From Phytoseiulus persimilis (taxonomy: Eukaryota > Arthropoda > Arachnida > Mesostigmata > Phytoseiidae): a stretch of 64,000 nt of DNA. The DNA is taken from the NCBI GenBank assembly GCA_037576195.1, contig CM075102.1, forward strand, positions 27,214,745-27,278,744, written 5' to 3'. Shown in pieces: positions 1-11,087 of this stretch (within the stretch, counting starts at the first letter, position 1; the number at the start of each line of letters is the position of its first letter). Position numbers and translations under genes: made by a program. The notes below the pieces were generated by a model. That model was not told where the DNA came from, did not search any database, and was given only the letters and a program-made list of their open reading frames with translations.

Positions 1-1268
1 GAAAAGGAACAGACTCCGGAAGTTACAGAAAGTAGATGAAGTCAAGGTAACGTTCGCCGAAGCTCAAAAATCCAAATTGAAGAAGACTGTTCTCGGGAGT
101 CGGAGGTGAGTGGGTATTAGACGGGATCCGTGAAGAGTCCCAAAGGCTGTGTGCAATGCTCCGCGTGCCCAGTCAACAGTAAGATGTGAACCTGCGAACT
201 TCTCAGATACACAGAGAAGAACTGGCCAAAGCAAATAAACACGGACGACGTCCATCGCCTGAAAAGCGTTGTGAGGCCGGTCTATGATCTCGAGTCATGC
301 ATCCGGATGCACCGGGAAATTCTCCATCCAACCATGTACAACAGACCCGATGCTCTGTTGATGGCCACTGTGGAGCTTGATATGAGCGCGAGGAAGAAAA
401 ACCGCTTCCTCGATCAGATTTCGGTAAGATTCGACCTCTATCCAGAAGGAGCGTTGATGCTCTCGATGCCTGTCCTGAATGGGACCATTTACTAGATCTC
501 CTCATAGCAGAACTCCATCGGAGGAAGCGATTGAATCGTCATGAATCCTCTTCCGCAGGGCTCCCTGTTGCTGCCTCACTTTTTCGAGTATAAACGTCAG
601 ATCACAAGAATCTTGTGTTTCTGCAAATCGGCGGACGAGGCCACTGAAGCGTTGGAAAAAGGAGCTAATTTGGCTGGAGGAGAGCAGCTGATCAAGAAAA
701 TAGAGTTGGGCGAAGTCGACGTGTCATCCTTCGACACTGTCGTCTGTCATGTGAATATGTTCGAAAAGATCGGCTCATTGAGGAACGTTCTCAAGAAACA
801 AATGCCGAAACTGGGACAACCTGACACCGTCACTGATGATGTTCTGACTCTAATTGAGCGTCATCGCAAAGCGATCCTGTACGCGGCTCAAGGAGATCGG
901 TACGAACCAGACTACGCGTCATTCACCATCCCGATAGCAACACTCCAGATGCACATCGACCAAATCCACGAAAACATCCAAGAGCTTTTCGTTGGGGTGA
1001 GTTGATGTGGAGGGAATTTGATGCTATATGATACCGAATTCCGCCTGAAAGCTGAGGGAACAATCGAGTAATCATTTGCCGTTTCTTGACTTTTCCCCAG
1101 GTGAGCCAGCAGCAACCGAAGGGGCGACCACCGAATAGCTTCATCACCGAAGTATTCCTGAGCTGTCCACCGTCACTCGAAAAACTTGTTATGGACAGGA
1201 CTCCTTTCTTTGCGAAGCAACAGTCAACTCCACGAGATGAGGCGAAAACTGACACCACAGAAGACTAG
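1..1268 (+). CDS. mRpL1: Mitochondrial ribosomal protein L1 (uL1m), 3' part of gene
   Basis: Nuclear gene for the uL1 protein of the mitochondrial large ribosomal subunit, which forms the L1 stalk by binding large-subunit rRNA. The start lies off the left edge. Exons read are roughly 215-423 (acceptor at 206 or 214), 559-996 and 1101-1268; the last two introns are phase 0 with good GT/AG ends (tcg|gtaaga, ccgcag|ggc, ggg|gtgagt, ccccag|gtg). A further exon fragment ends at about 31-46, but its junction to the next exon is ambiguous. Family signatures seen: VRPVYDLESCIRMHRE, then HPTMYNRPDAL and VELDM-ARKK, the LAGGEQLIKKI block, and a C-terminal SFITEVFLSCPPS stretch, all in the order known for metazoan mRpL1 (recalled insect sequences match closely). 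Stop TAG at 1266-1268. The open frame running from 541 is extended leftwards by intron sequence; the true exon starts at 559. Identity is firm, the 5' exon limits are not. Confidence 0.9.
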
Positions 1269-1312
1269 TTTGTTCGTTAAACAACAGATAGAATTATTAT
1301 GCGAAATGGAGA

Positions 1313-1318
1313 AATAAA
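1313..1318 (+). terminator. Polyadenylation signal of mRpL1
   Basis: AATAAA lies 45 bases after the mRpL1 stop codon, inside an A-rich stretch. The spacing suits a very short 3' UTR. Confidence 0.65.
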
Positions 1319-1635
1319 AAGATTGTGGAACGGGATTCTGGGAGTTGGGTTTTCCTCGACGTGAGCTGCCGAGTCGAAGTCGATTACAGATTCACTCGAA
1401 GTCTCGAGAGCCCCGAGAGTTTCGGTGGTTCTCGGGTAAACCGCTTCATTTTCCAACTTTCCAAGAAACGCCACGTGATCTTTCTCAGCGCGTTGAGCAA
1501 TCATCCTGGTCGATCCGGGCTGGGAGAGTCTCAGCTCGGGTCCAGAGATCTTGAACAATAACTATGGGCGACTTTCTCTCAACGGGGAAACAATCTGGAA
1601 TTCGCACGTAACGATCCTCCGCGTGAAAGATTGGA

Positions 1636-1990
1636 TTAGTATCGGCTCAATGATCTCGACTCGATTTGCCATACGTACCCGATTGACGATCCGGCCGAAT
1701 CAACCCTCCCCTTCGGTTGCTCCTCCCAATTTCCGGGGGCAAGCTCCGTCTCGTACCCTAGCGATGGGTCTTGCATCTTTCCCGGTAGGCCAAGAACATC
1801 GAGGAGATTATCGACTGTGCGGTTTGCGTCGTTCCATTTGAATAATATATGTTGGAGCACCTTTTCCTGTATACCGCGAATCGGGCATGCATTGTCACCC
1901 CGTTGCTCGGGGCCCTAGAACTGCCAACATGGCTCCTCTCGCTGGGGCTGATAGATTGTCTCCTCTTGCATTGCCACGGGGGCAAGATTT
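1636..1990 (-). mobile_element. LINE fragment, C-terminal end (older copy)
   Basis: Read on the minus strand, one frame gives LQHILFKWNDANRTVDNLLD. This aligns with LGHVIFQSNDAHHTTDDLLS of the plus-strand LINE near 46.0 kb and with LAHVIFEFNELYYTNEDLAT of the neighbouring copy near 2.2 kb. Another frame upstream gives DNLSAPARG, matching the DNSRGS-LLALARAG block of the same family. Frameshifts and stops make it a dead fragment. It sits just downstream, in the same orientation, of a second copy of the same C-terminal region. Confidence 0.6.
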
Positions 1991-2059
1991 CGTACCGGGC
2001 AAAGGCTCATGGTCTATTGGATTGCTGTGTATTCATAAAAAAAACCTTCCAATTCAGGC

Positions 2060-2531
2060 GCGAGCATGCTCAGCGGATTCTTTCTTGTTGCGTTCCCATG
2101 CTTTGAGAAGTCGCTTTTCCGTGTTCACCAATGTATGATTCCGGGCACTGCTTGGGCCGAGGCGAGTGGCGAGATCTTCATTAGTGTAGTAGAGTTCATT
2201 AAACTCGAAGATCACATGTGCCAAAGTTCCGGGGCGAACCCCACAACGGTCGCAGACTGTGTCGGGGCCAGCTAGGACGAAAATATCACAACATTTTTGC
2301 TGCGAGGGTCCCAGCTCTCGCCGGGGCTAGTAGGGAGGATCCTCTACTGTTGTCATAAATGTGTGTGGCTGTGGTCCTTGACTCTTTGTAAGCTCGGTAC
2401 ATCCCGAGAATTGATCTTTCTTCCATCCCGTCTCCCCGAGCCTTTTCCTGTATGGTCTCCACTTTTTCGGACAGCTTCCGATGGTAGACTCCAAGAAGAA
2501 CTCCGTTTTCGTGGTCGTGTTCGAGCTTCAC
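2060..2531 (-). mobile_element. LINE fragment, post-RT and C-terminal zinc-knuckle region
   Basis: Minus-strand frames give ESRTTATHIYDNSRGSSLLA, then VCDRCGVRPGTLAHVIFEF and AEHARA followed by a stop. The C-x2-C spacing followed by LxHVIF is the putative zinc-binding C-terminal tail found in many non-LTR retrotransposons. The plus-strand copy at 45.8-46.2 kb has the same order of blocks (ESRTTAVHMYDNSRGSALLA, then CNRCN, then LGHVIF). At least one frame change is present, so it is non-functional. Confidence 0.7.
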
Positions 2532-2879
2532 TGCGTCGCAATCGAATCTGGTCTGAGAACTTCCATTCTTAGGCGGGTTTTAGTTTTTTCTTTGTCGCTC
2601 GATTGCATTCAGTAGCATGTTGGGCCATCTCGAGTCCGGCATCGACCGCAACCTCGCAGAATACCTAAGTTCACTCTTGGTTTCCCTCGCTGCGAAGGAA
2701 ATCCCGCTCAGTGCCGATGAAACATCTTCGTTCGCTAGCTTCCATACTGGAATACCAAACGCCTATTCCGCTGCCTCGCGCTGGGCTTCCTCCAGTTCGT
2801 TCGTTTCGTCTGCTGTCATTGCGGTGACAGCTTCCGTGCATGTGAGTTTCGGGACAGCGACGCCTTGTCAGAATGTTTT

Positions 2880-3600
2880 CGACGATTCAAACTCGTTTAA
2901 TCCCCATAGTGTCTGGAACCTGATGCAGGAATCTCTTCACAGCACTCTTCCATTTATCTCCTTGTTTGGAGAGGTAGTTGGAGTCAACACTCAGGGAAGG
3001 AAACTTCTGGTCAGTCGTTTCTCGAGCTCCGTAATGTATGGGATGAACAGCATGCTGCTCAGAGGACAGCCTTGTTTCGTACCTCGGTAAGGGCATAACC
3101 ACTCTGAGCTGGCGTCGCCACGAACAACTTTGCCTTTGTTGTTCTCATATACGCTTGTTGTTAAGCCGTTCCAGCTGGGCTCCATCCCGAGTCTTCGTAG
3201 AATCTCCTACAGTTCCTCGCGGTCGATCCTGTCGAAGGCTCGGGAGCAGTCCAGGAAGCAGGCTATCAGTCCTTGCACGTTTTTCCTGGCGTTCTCTGTG
3301 GCGGAGGTATGCATGAAAATGTTATCACCTGCACGCTTGCCAGGTCTGAAGCCGTTCTGCATCTGCCCCAGGATCTGCTCATTCTCGATCCACTATTAGG
3401 TCTTCGATGTGGAAATCCTTGTCCATATTCTGTATAAGACTGGGATGATGGTGATCGGTCGTTACGGTTAGGTGTACCTCTCCAGAGTTTCCTCATTCCA
3501 TGAGGAATACTTTCCCAGGTTTTTCCTCTCCAATACAGACTCGAGCAGGTTTTCGAGGGCCATTCTCGACTCTTCACTCCGGCATTCCTTCCTGTCTCTT
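2880..3600 (-). mobile_element. LINE fragment, reverse transcriptase palm and fingers (pseudogene)
   Basis: The minus strand encodes the ordered motifs of a non-LTR reverse transcriptase: HHPSLIQNMDK (decayed form of the RPI-LLPVLYK finger motif), ILGQMQNGFRPGKRAGDNIF (Q-GFR motif), ACFLDCSRAFDRIDREELYE (motif A, with the FLD-AFD aspartates) and GTKQGCPLSSMLF (motif B). Several stops and frame changes interrupt the first part. The YADD box of motif C is not readable where expected, just downstream of motif B. Enzyme activity is therefore lost. The element copied itself by target-primed reverse transcription in the family's general mode. Confidence 0.85.
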
Positions 3601-3675
3601 CCTAATCTGTGAGTGATGCGCGCTCAGGGTCGGTTCTCCGCGAACCGATGATATCAATGCAATATGGTCTCTGCC

Positions 3676-3945
3676 CTATTCGTAACTCGGGGCCGTCTCT
3701 CCGAATCGCAAAGCCAAGTCTGCATTCCAAGAAGTTCCATCATGTAGAGCGCTTCCGGTCATCCCTGGGCAGGCATAGATTTGGTACGTTACGAGTATCC
3801 GAGTTTCCTTCGGGGTTCGCTGGCTCCTAATAAGTACAAACGCGGTTCGCTCGGGACGACACTCCTGCTCGTCGAGGTTTCTTCTGCCTTCGACGAGCGT
3901 GACTCCAAGATACTTGAAGCAGCAGTCAAGCGGAGGGCTTGCCAT
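3676..3945 (-). mobile_element. LINE fragment, thumb region, out of order
   Basis: The minus-strand ORF contains CCFKYLGVTLVEGRRNLDEQE, then TYQIYACPGMTGSALHDG. FKYLG is the marker that follows the catalytic YADD box in non-LTR reverse transcriptases, so it should lie 3' of the RT motifs. Here it lies 5' of them on the same strand. It therefore belongs to a different copy or to a rearranged one. Confidence 0.6.
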
Positions 3946-4995
3946 TGTATTTTCAGGTTGATGTGGCTGAGGATGCGACCAGCAAGCTCGTCACAGGGTC
4001 AAAGCTGACCTCCCTCTTGATAACGAATTCGCTCGTCAACAGCAGTTTTTTGGGTGCCGCTTCATTTGAGCGGAGAACCCATCGGTGACTTGAACCCCCT
4101 CAGACAACTGGACTCAGAGAATATAAGTTTTCGTCGATTCCGGGAGCAGTGTTTTATGGGAGTGCCTCAATGAACGAGGGCCGCAGCTCTTCTTCAGTCA
4201 TGATAGCCATCAAGAGGTATCCAGACCCGACTCTAGCGCGAGCCACAGTACCACAGCCGCTGTTGGCTTTCTCTCGAAGCGGGACTCCGCTCAAATTAGG
4301 CCTCAAGTCGGGACTTCCCTCGAATCGGACCTCCGCTGGAATCGGGTGGAATCCAAATCGAGACTATGTCGTGAGCGAAATGACACTAGAGACGTTGACG
4401 GCGCCGCCTCACTCCGGCTCGATGTCCATTAATTTGTTTGAACCTCGAAGCCTGCTCAGCTTCGGATGAGCTGCTTCCTAGTTCTAGTGTGTAGAGAATG
4501 ACTGGAACGCTCGAGCGGGGCAGCCCAGTCTCAGTCCAGAACTTCTGTCCATTCAGTCCGGTGACCGTTGTTCTACAATTATCTTTGTCGTTATCCCGGG
4601 GAATGAACGTGTCTCGCCTCCTTTTGAGCAGCGAATTGTTAATTTTCGGGAACCATGCTTTGTTCGCCCACGAGCGTGTGAGCTCCTTGGCTGCCGATGC
4701 CTCCGAAACGCCTCTATGAAACGCGACACCGCAACGATGGGCACAAACAGGACCAAAAGTGTGGAAGGTGGTTTCCGTACTTTTCGCCTGAAAGAAAGTT
4801 CTCCTTCGGTACCGCGTGATGGATCCAACGAGATTCGAGATCGATTCATTGGTCGATCGGGCGGAGCGCGGAGTTGAATCTGGCGCAGATGAATCTGAGA
4901 TCAATGCCAGTGAAAGAACTTGCTGTCGATTCGGGCAAAATAGTACATTCATCGATGCATTCATTAGTCGTGTAATTGCGCGCTAGAGATCGGGG

Positions 4996-5204
4996 CAGGG
5001 GCGTGCATGCCTCTTGTGCCGCAATACTCGCGGATCCGCGAGATCCATGCGGACCCTGCGGACTCGGATCCGCGGATCTGGTTCCGCTGGAAGGCCTACC
5101 CCTCATTAAGAATTCGTGACGAGGTTCAGGGGCCATGAATTCCTCTCTCTGGCGCTTGGGAGGGGAGGGGCTGGGCACGGGCCCAAAAAGGTTGAGAGTC
5201 ACTG
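4996..5204. mobile_element. Possible hAT-like MITE (about 210 bp)
   Basis: One edge begins CAGGGGCGTGCATGCC. The other edge, read on the minus strand, begins CAGTGACTCTCAACC followed by TTTTTGGGCC, which resembles hAT termini. Between them is a GC-rich palindromic stretch rich in GGATCCGCG. I find no 8-bp target duplication (gatcgggg against tctcaaat), so the element limits are unproven. Confidence 0.25.
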
Positions 5205-8200
5205 TCTCAAATGATTCGATCCAAAGAAGCATACATTCCATGCCCCAGCTCCTAATCGCTAGACAGAGCGCTTGAGCTCCTCCGCAGGGGACGGCTGGTT
5301 TGATCGAGAATCAGGGAATTCGTGGTTGACGGAGATGTAACAAAGAGCGCTCGAACACGCAGTTTGAACCTCTACCGCGACCTCAACAGATTCGCTTCTG
5401 AACGGCGGAACGCGGCAACGGTAGATTGCGGCCGCGGAAACGACATAGCTCGCTGTGGATTACGGTCAGGAGTGAGAAGTCGCAATCCTTCCGTTCTAAT
5501 GTGGAGTTTCCAATCCAATCAATCTTAATCTTCCGGAATCGGAGCCCTAAGACATCTAAGACCTCATCCAGCCTGTTCCCGATTATGCTGCCGCCTGAAC
5601 AACGCCGCCCGCAGCGGCCCACGAACCGCCCCCCCCCCCCTTAACGCGCCAGTGGGTAGGGGTAGGTAAGTGGAAGACACCGCTTTGAATGGAACGTGCT
5701 CAGTCAATGGAATGATCAGTTTCCGAGCGTTTTGGAGTCCGCCCGAATCGATGAGAGGAGAACATACAGTTTCGACTTCGGCCACCTGCAGCGACGAAGT
5801 GTGTTCCACGACTGGGCACGTTCCTCCGATATTAAGGAAACGACTGGAGCGTCGATGGAAAAATCGTTCGAACTCAATGCATTTCCAGCTTGATCGGGCC
5901 CTCAGGCCGGTAAAAACAAGAGCCGGAACACGTTGAGCGATCCTGATGTTTCGAAAAAGTATAGCGTTTGCTTGGTGAGGAAAGTAATGAAGGATCTTGA
6001 TGATCGCCATGATAGAGCTGTCAGCCGCGGCCTCCGGCCCTGCCGCTCTCGGGTTAGTCTAGAGGAAGGCTGGCCATTTTATTCCGAGGATAATCGGAGT
6101 AGTGCTCACGTGGTGGCCTCCCTCGAATGCTTTGGATAGTGTTTATTCCAGGATGATGACAGCAGGATCATCATTGAAAGGGATGGAAGCTTCTGATTTT
6201 CGTGTCCGATCTTGATATTTCGAGACTTTGCGGACATATTCGGGAGATGACCTCTCAGAGATCTATCACGCGAACGAGCCTCAAAACGAGGAGTTCTTCG
6301 TGCTGGTGGGATCTACGGCGCCGACGTCCACGACTAGAATTTCGGAGTCGTCGCCAAGAGGATGATAACACAACGAGACGGAGGGCTCGATGGAAGCTTC
6401 CTCAAACTCTGTTCAAGCTGGTTGGCCTATAATGAGAAGTCCTCCTCCAGCGGCGAAAACAGATCCCTTAGGCAGAAGTGAGCCGGACCTACGCATTAGT
6501 TGTTCAAATAGATCGTTTTTGAGGCTTATTTTGGTCTCCGATCGCATTTTCTCTTCTGAGGGAAGGCCGTACTTCGGGGATCCTCATGTCTTCGGGGTCT
6601 GGGAAACGATGTGAGTGTCCGAGCGTCACATTTGAACTTTCGCGCGCTACTCCACTCCAGTTGATCCGGCAGCCACCAGGGGTCGCCGACGATCTTCAAA
6701 ATGGAGTCCTTTGCTTTGGGTGGCTTCTGTGTCGGTTTCTCAGGTTTCGGCTGCCGCGGTGGTGAGGAGAGGACACCGTGCCAATGTTGCGTGATGATGA
6801 TCTGAGCGTACTAAGACTGTTCAATCGAGTCGAATACAACGACCTGCTGGTCTCGATGCTACGCTCCATCAACTAGCGTCGTCGTGTCGGTCCAGAGTGC
6901 AATTAGCAGTCGAGGAATTTCGCCAAACAGCCAGTGAAGTAGTGCGGTGGTGGTAGTGGTGGCGGCGACAGCAGCAGCAGCGGGTGTGCACCTGACACTG
7001 GATAGTCCGGGTCCACGACAGACTCGAGTTCGAGGTAAAACAACGGTGGATGTAACTAGGTGCGTTGGGGATTACATCAGGTGTCGGTTCCATAGCTGCT
7101 CGGACCGCGAGTAGACAGCTTACAACGTGAGGTAGGTTCGTAGCTCAAGCGAGAACAACGTCGCCAGTGACAGAGCCGTCAGAATGCGGTGGAATAACAA
7201 ACGCTCCACGGGAAGCGGAGCTTGCCACGAATATCGAGGCGAAGTGTACTCGACCGACATGAGTTTGTTTGGTTTGCGCTATAGCTGACTACGTCGATAT
7301 AAGTCGCTGGGAGTGGTTACCATAGCCTGTCTTCCAACGTCTCGCTTGTCCTCTGGGGCTCTCCCCGAATTCGGCAAAAGAATCAATCTTGCGGACAGTT
7401 CATGGTTGCTCGTAGGAGTTGCTTTGAACCTTGGTTCGAATCTTCGAAAGGCAGAGCGACTCCGCTCCCGGACCTCTGCGGGTCCTGGAGAGGTTTCGAA
7501 AGGCTCCGGCCTGCTTTCGGCAGAAATTCGCCGATTCGGATCGCTCTTCTGACTCGACGACAGGTTTCTCGATTTGCTCTGGGCGAAGCTCGTGATTCTG
7601 ACATGAGGTCAACGCCGCCCGTGAATACTTCAATCACAGTGTGCGCGAGGGCTCTGGGGTCCGCGGGAGCAATTAACTTAATTTTCGGAGCGATGACCAG
7701 GAAGCATTGCTTCCAATTTCGGCTGAATCAACCGCCCAGCCCTTCGGGCCTTCATCGAGACAGGCTGTCAGTTGAATGGCTAGGCAATCTGCCAACTGCA
7801 CTTTCGCATCCCTTCCGAATGTTTACCAAGGCTCTCGGGCTGCGAGAGTTGATGCGCTGAACTGAGAAGAAATGGTCGCGAGGCTCGGACGCCAGCGGCT
7901 TGTCCAGAGCACGAGTGCGAGAAATAGTCCCTCAAGGTGATGAAGAGATTGACGTCGAGATGGAAGAGTAGCAGCCACTGTTTTCATAACAAGCATCACC
8001 CTACCCATCGAAGAGAGTAGCAACGTTCGGAGCACCGAGTCTGAATTTTCCGGCGATCGATCGGTGGATGGATTGTTCGGCTTTTTTCTCTCATATCCGA
8101 CTGGAGGATACATTATTCACTTTGGAGAAACTTTGCCTCCCTCGGCTCGCTGGACTGCGAGAAGCGAACAAGAAATAACAGCGTGCTCTGCTTGACGTGC

Positions 8201-10780
8201 TGGCTGTTTCCTTCTTTGTTCAGAAGTTTGGTTCTCTTGAACATCAAGTGGTGTTTCTAAAGTGCGCGAATGCGGTTTTGAATGTAGAGTTGCAGAGCAG
8301 CGAGATCCAGCGTCTTAACCTCTTGAATTCGAATGAGATCGAGTAGAATGATGACAACTTGTGCGGAAGTGATCTGAATCGCACGCAACGCTCCTTTGAT
8401 GTGCGACTTCGCGGACAGCAATCGGGCTATCAGACTCTCTCTCCAGAATACAAAGATGTTCGAATTAACGTCCCGAGAGCTCCTTGTTCCGTTGCTCGGC
8501 TCACTCAGATTGATTGAGTCGCGTTGGCTAACGGCTCCGAGTGAGCGAAGAGAGACATCGAGATAGCGAGCGGGACGGAGATCTTGGTCTTTGTGCGGCG
8601 TTGCGTCGTCGGTCGTGGGACGTGATCTTCACTTTTACGGATTGAGCTTTGTTCAAAACACGACGTAAGTTTCGACGGCGACCGAAACAGAAAGCATCCT
8701 GCAAAGCTAGCTCTGCGGCACCAATCAGCCGCAGTCGAACCTTCCTTGAACTGAATTAGCATCTCAATCGGGGAACCGCCCGGGAGACAAAGGCAACACT
8801 AACAACAACAACTGCTCCCCATCGACGACGTCTTGTTGTTGGAGGAAAAACTGGAGAGCCGAACACGGTATGAGGCCAAGTTTTCGAGCATTCTACCTGG
8901 AATCGGAATCTAATTACGGACGTGAGGTCGAATCTCGCAGATCGATGTGGGAATGACCTTTCCGGGGAGCTGCAACCTCCCCGATGTGACTCAGGACATG
9001 TGGGGACAGGGCATGATCAGAGGGCACTTACACCTTCACGTTGTGCACGCGGGCTTGCCGCGCTCTTGTGTCCGAGAGCTCCCCCCGATGCACGTTCATA
9101 AACGCTGCTCTATGGAGATATGTCCATTTATCTTCTCTCTCGCGCTGTGTGTTTTCCGCTTTCTAATTATGTTTGCGCGTCGTCAGACAGCTCTGGCCGT
9201 AGCCCTTTCGCCTCCGCGTTGGAACTTCGTAACATAGCGAACAAAGTTTGCGACCCGGGACGAATTCTGATCCGGACCCAGAACAGGAGGACTAGAGAGT
9301 CCGTCTGTGCAGCTCGGAGACGCGTTGCATTCACTCCGAGGACTCGCAACAAGGAGCGAAATGCGCTTTGATGTCGGGTTATCGCTTCACCCTGGTCCCC
9401 ACTCCCTGCTCGGAACGTCTGTTCCCGTGTGAATTAGTCACAATAAACGTGCAGCCGACTCTCGACTCCTCCGTTATCAAACGATTTTCTCTCCTTTGAG
9501 ACGAGAGGGAAGCGGCTTCTTTTTGGATCTGAGAAAATCGAGACCGAAAGTCGTCGAACGGAAAGCGCGGGTATGACCCACCACCCTTTCCGTTGTCTCC
9601 ATGCCGCTCGCTCGTTCGGCCTTATTCTTCCTTGATTTGGTCGGAATTCTTCGTGCGCGCTGGGGGAAACCAGCGGCCGAGGAGAGGACCACGCGTTATT
9701 CGTAGTAGTTCTGCGGGAACGCGAACTGTTCGAACACCGCTGTCCTGAGGCATTGACGGTGTTTGCTCCCGGAAGAACATCGGCAAGGATCGTTAGAGCG
9801 TTCGGCCGAGCCGTCGACTAGGGTTTTCGGCCAGGGAGTTTTATATGCATGTTCCTTCCGTGACCCCTGAGGTTGAAATTGTTCATAGCAGTAGTCGCCT
9901 TTCGTGGGCTCCTGATCTCGCAGTCAAACACTAAAATATGAAGTTTTGTCCGAAATTCAGAGCATCTCTGTTCCCGAAAACTCTCCACGAGCAGTTGGCA
10001 GCAATATACGCACAGGAGCAGAGGGGGAAGGGGCAAAGCAAGGCAGGCATTGAGCCGTCCGGCAATCCGGCAGGCAATAGTTTTGAGAGAGCTCAAGCAC
10101 ACCTTGCTCCCACGCAATCACGATGTTTAATATATATTCTCATGGAATGCGTCCAACCTCCCATGGGCCTCGAGAGCTCCATAGATTCCGGGATGAGATG
10201 AACGAGGCGTTCAACAAACGGCAGCTCGGAGGATTTGATGTGTCGAAGATATCGCAGGAGAACGTCCCGGGTCCCAGCCTTGAAAACTCCGATGGCTCAG
10301 CCCGGCCAGACGAGTCGCTCGCTTGGATTTCGTTTCCACTGCGATTGAAGTTGGAGCCAGAGCTCGAAATAGGCTGCGTAGGAACGGAGGTAAATGGGAG
10401 TCCATCGCCGCTGACTCGCTCCGGGGTTCTCGCACGTCGAAATGCCCCGAATCGCTGGTGGAGGAATCGAAGCATCCGAAAAATTGCCACGAGGTTGGGA
10501 CGGCCCCTGAATCCAGTTATTCCACAGAGAGAAGAACCAAAGTTCGGAAGGCTTAAGACGAGTCGGCACTCAGAGATGGGCTTCCGGGAAAAACGCAACC
10601 GAAAATCCGCACCCGTGGCTATTGGTTCCGACTCTACGTAGATGTCGTTCGCATTTTTATGATACTATGAGCCCGTTCGCTTCTCGCTCGCCGGTCCGCC
10701 TGCCTGCTCGCCAGCCTCGCGGCCTGCTCGACGTCCATCGTGCCTCCGCCGCCACCGTTAGAGAAGAAGAATCGACATAG
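5205..10780. other. Gene-free stretch, nothing supported
   Basis: No frame shows recognisable protein motifs or consistent exon structure. The open frames of 60-150 codons overlap one another on both strands and look like chance. A run of 12 C lies at 5629-5640. GC content is close to that of the surrounding sequence. Confidence 0.5.
5629..5640. repeat. C12 homopolymer
   Basis: Twelve consecutive C on the plus strand. Such runs are also frequent assembly weak points. Confidence 0.9.
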
Positions 10781-11087
10781 CTATAAATAGGCCTGGGAGG
10801 AAACGTGAATCGCTCGAGCCGAACGTTCCCGAATGGATCAACTGTTGAACGAGACGATCCTCGAGTGTGTCACGAGTCATGTGTATTTCATCCAGTTGGA
10901 CCATGGACAAAAATCTTGCGTCGACACTCCCTCGGACTTCCCCCCACCGATCAGCTGTCATCTATTTCCTGTCCGCCCTCGCCCGCTGCCCTCCCCTCCT
11001 GCAGTCGAGGCTACCAGCCCCATCGACCTTGGGCATCCGCCCAAAGAAAGTGACCACAACCGTCTGCTCGGGACAACTTCAATATGA
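10781..11087 (+). promoter_or_regulatory. TATA-like core promoter with a short unrecognised ORF
   Basis: CTATAAATAG at 10781-10790 is a near-perfect animal TATA box. The first ATG after it is at 10833 and opens an 84-codon frame (MDQLLNETILECVTSHVYF at its start) that becomes proline-rich, with PRPLPSPP. The distance suits a start site near 10812 and a very short leader. I do not recognise the peptide and see no further exon I can join to it. It may be a chance match. Confidence 0.2.

Noticed and set aside
541-558. ATG at 541 as start of a separate protein
   Set aside because: It lies in an intron. The exon begins after ccgcag at 559 and continues the mRpL1 frame from the exon ending at 423.
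4386-4964. 192-codon minus-strand frame near the LINE pieces
   Set aside because: Does not match LINE endonuclease or RT motifs, and overlaps an unrelated 98-codon frame; treated as chance.
7434-7450. GGTTCGAATC as a tRNA B box
   Set aside because: No A box or acceptor pairing at the right distance on either strand.
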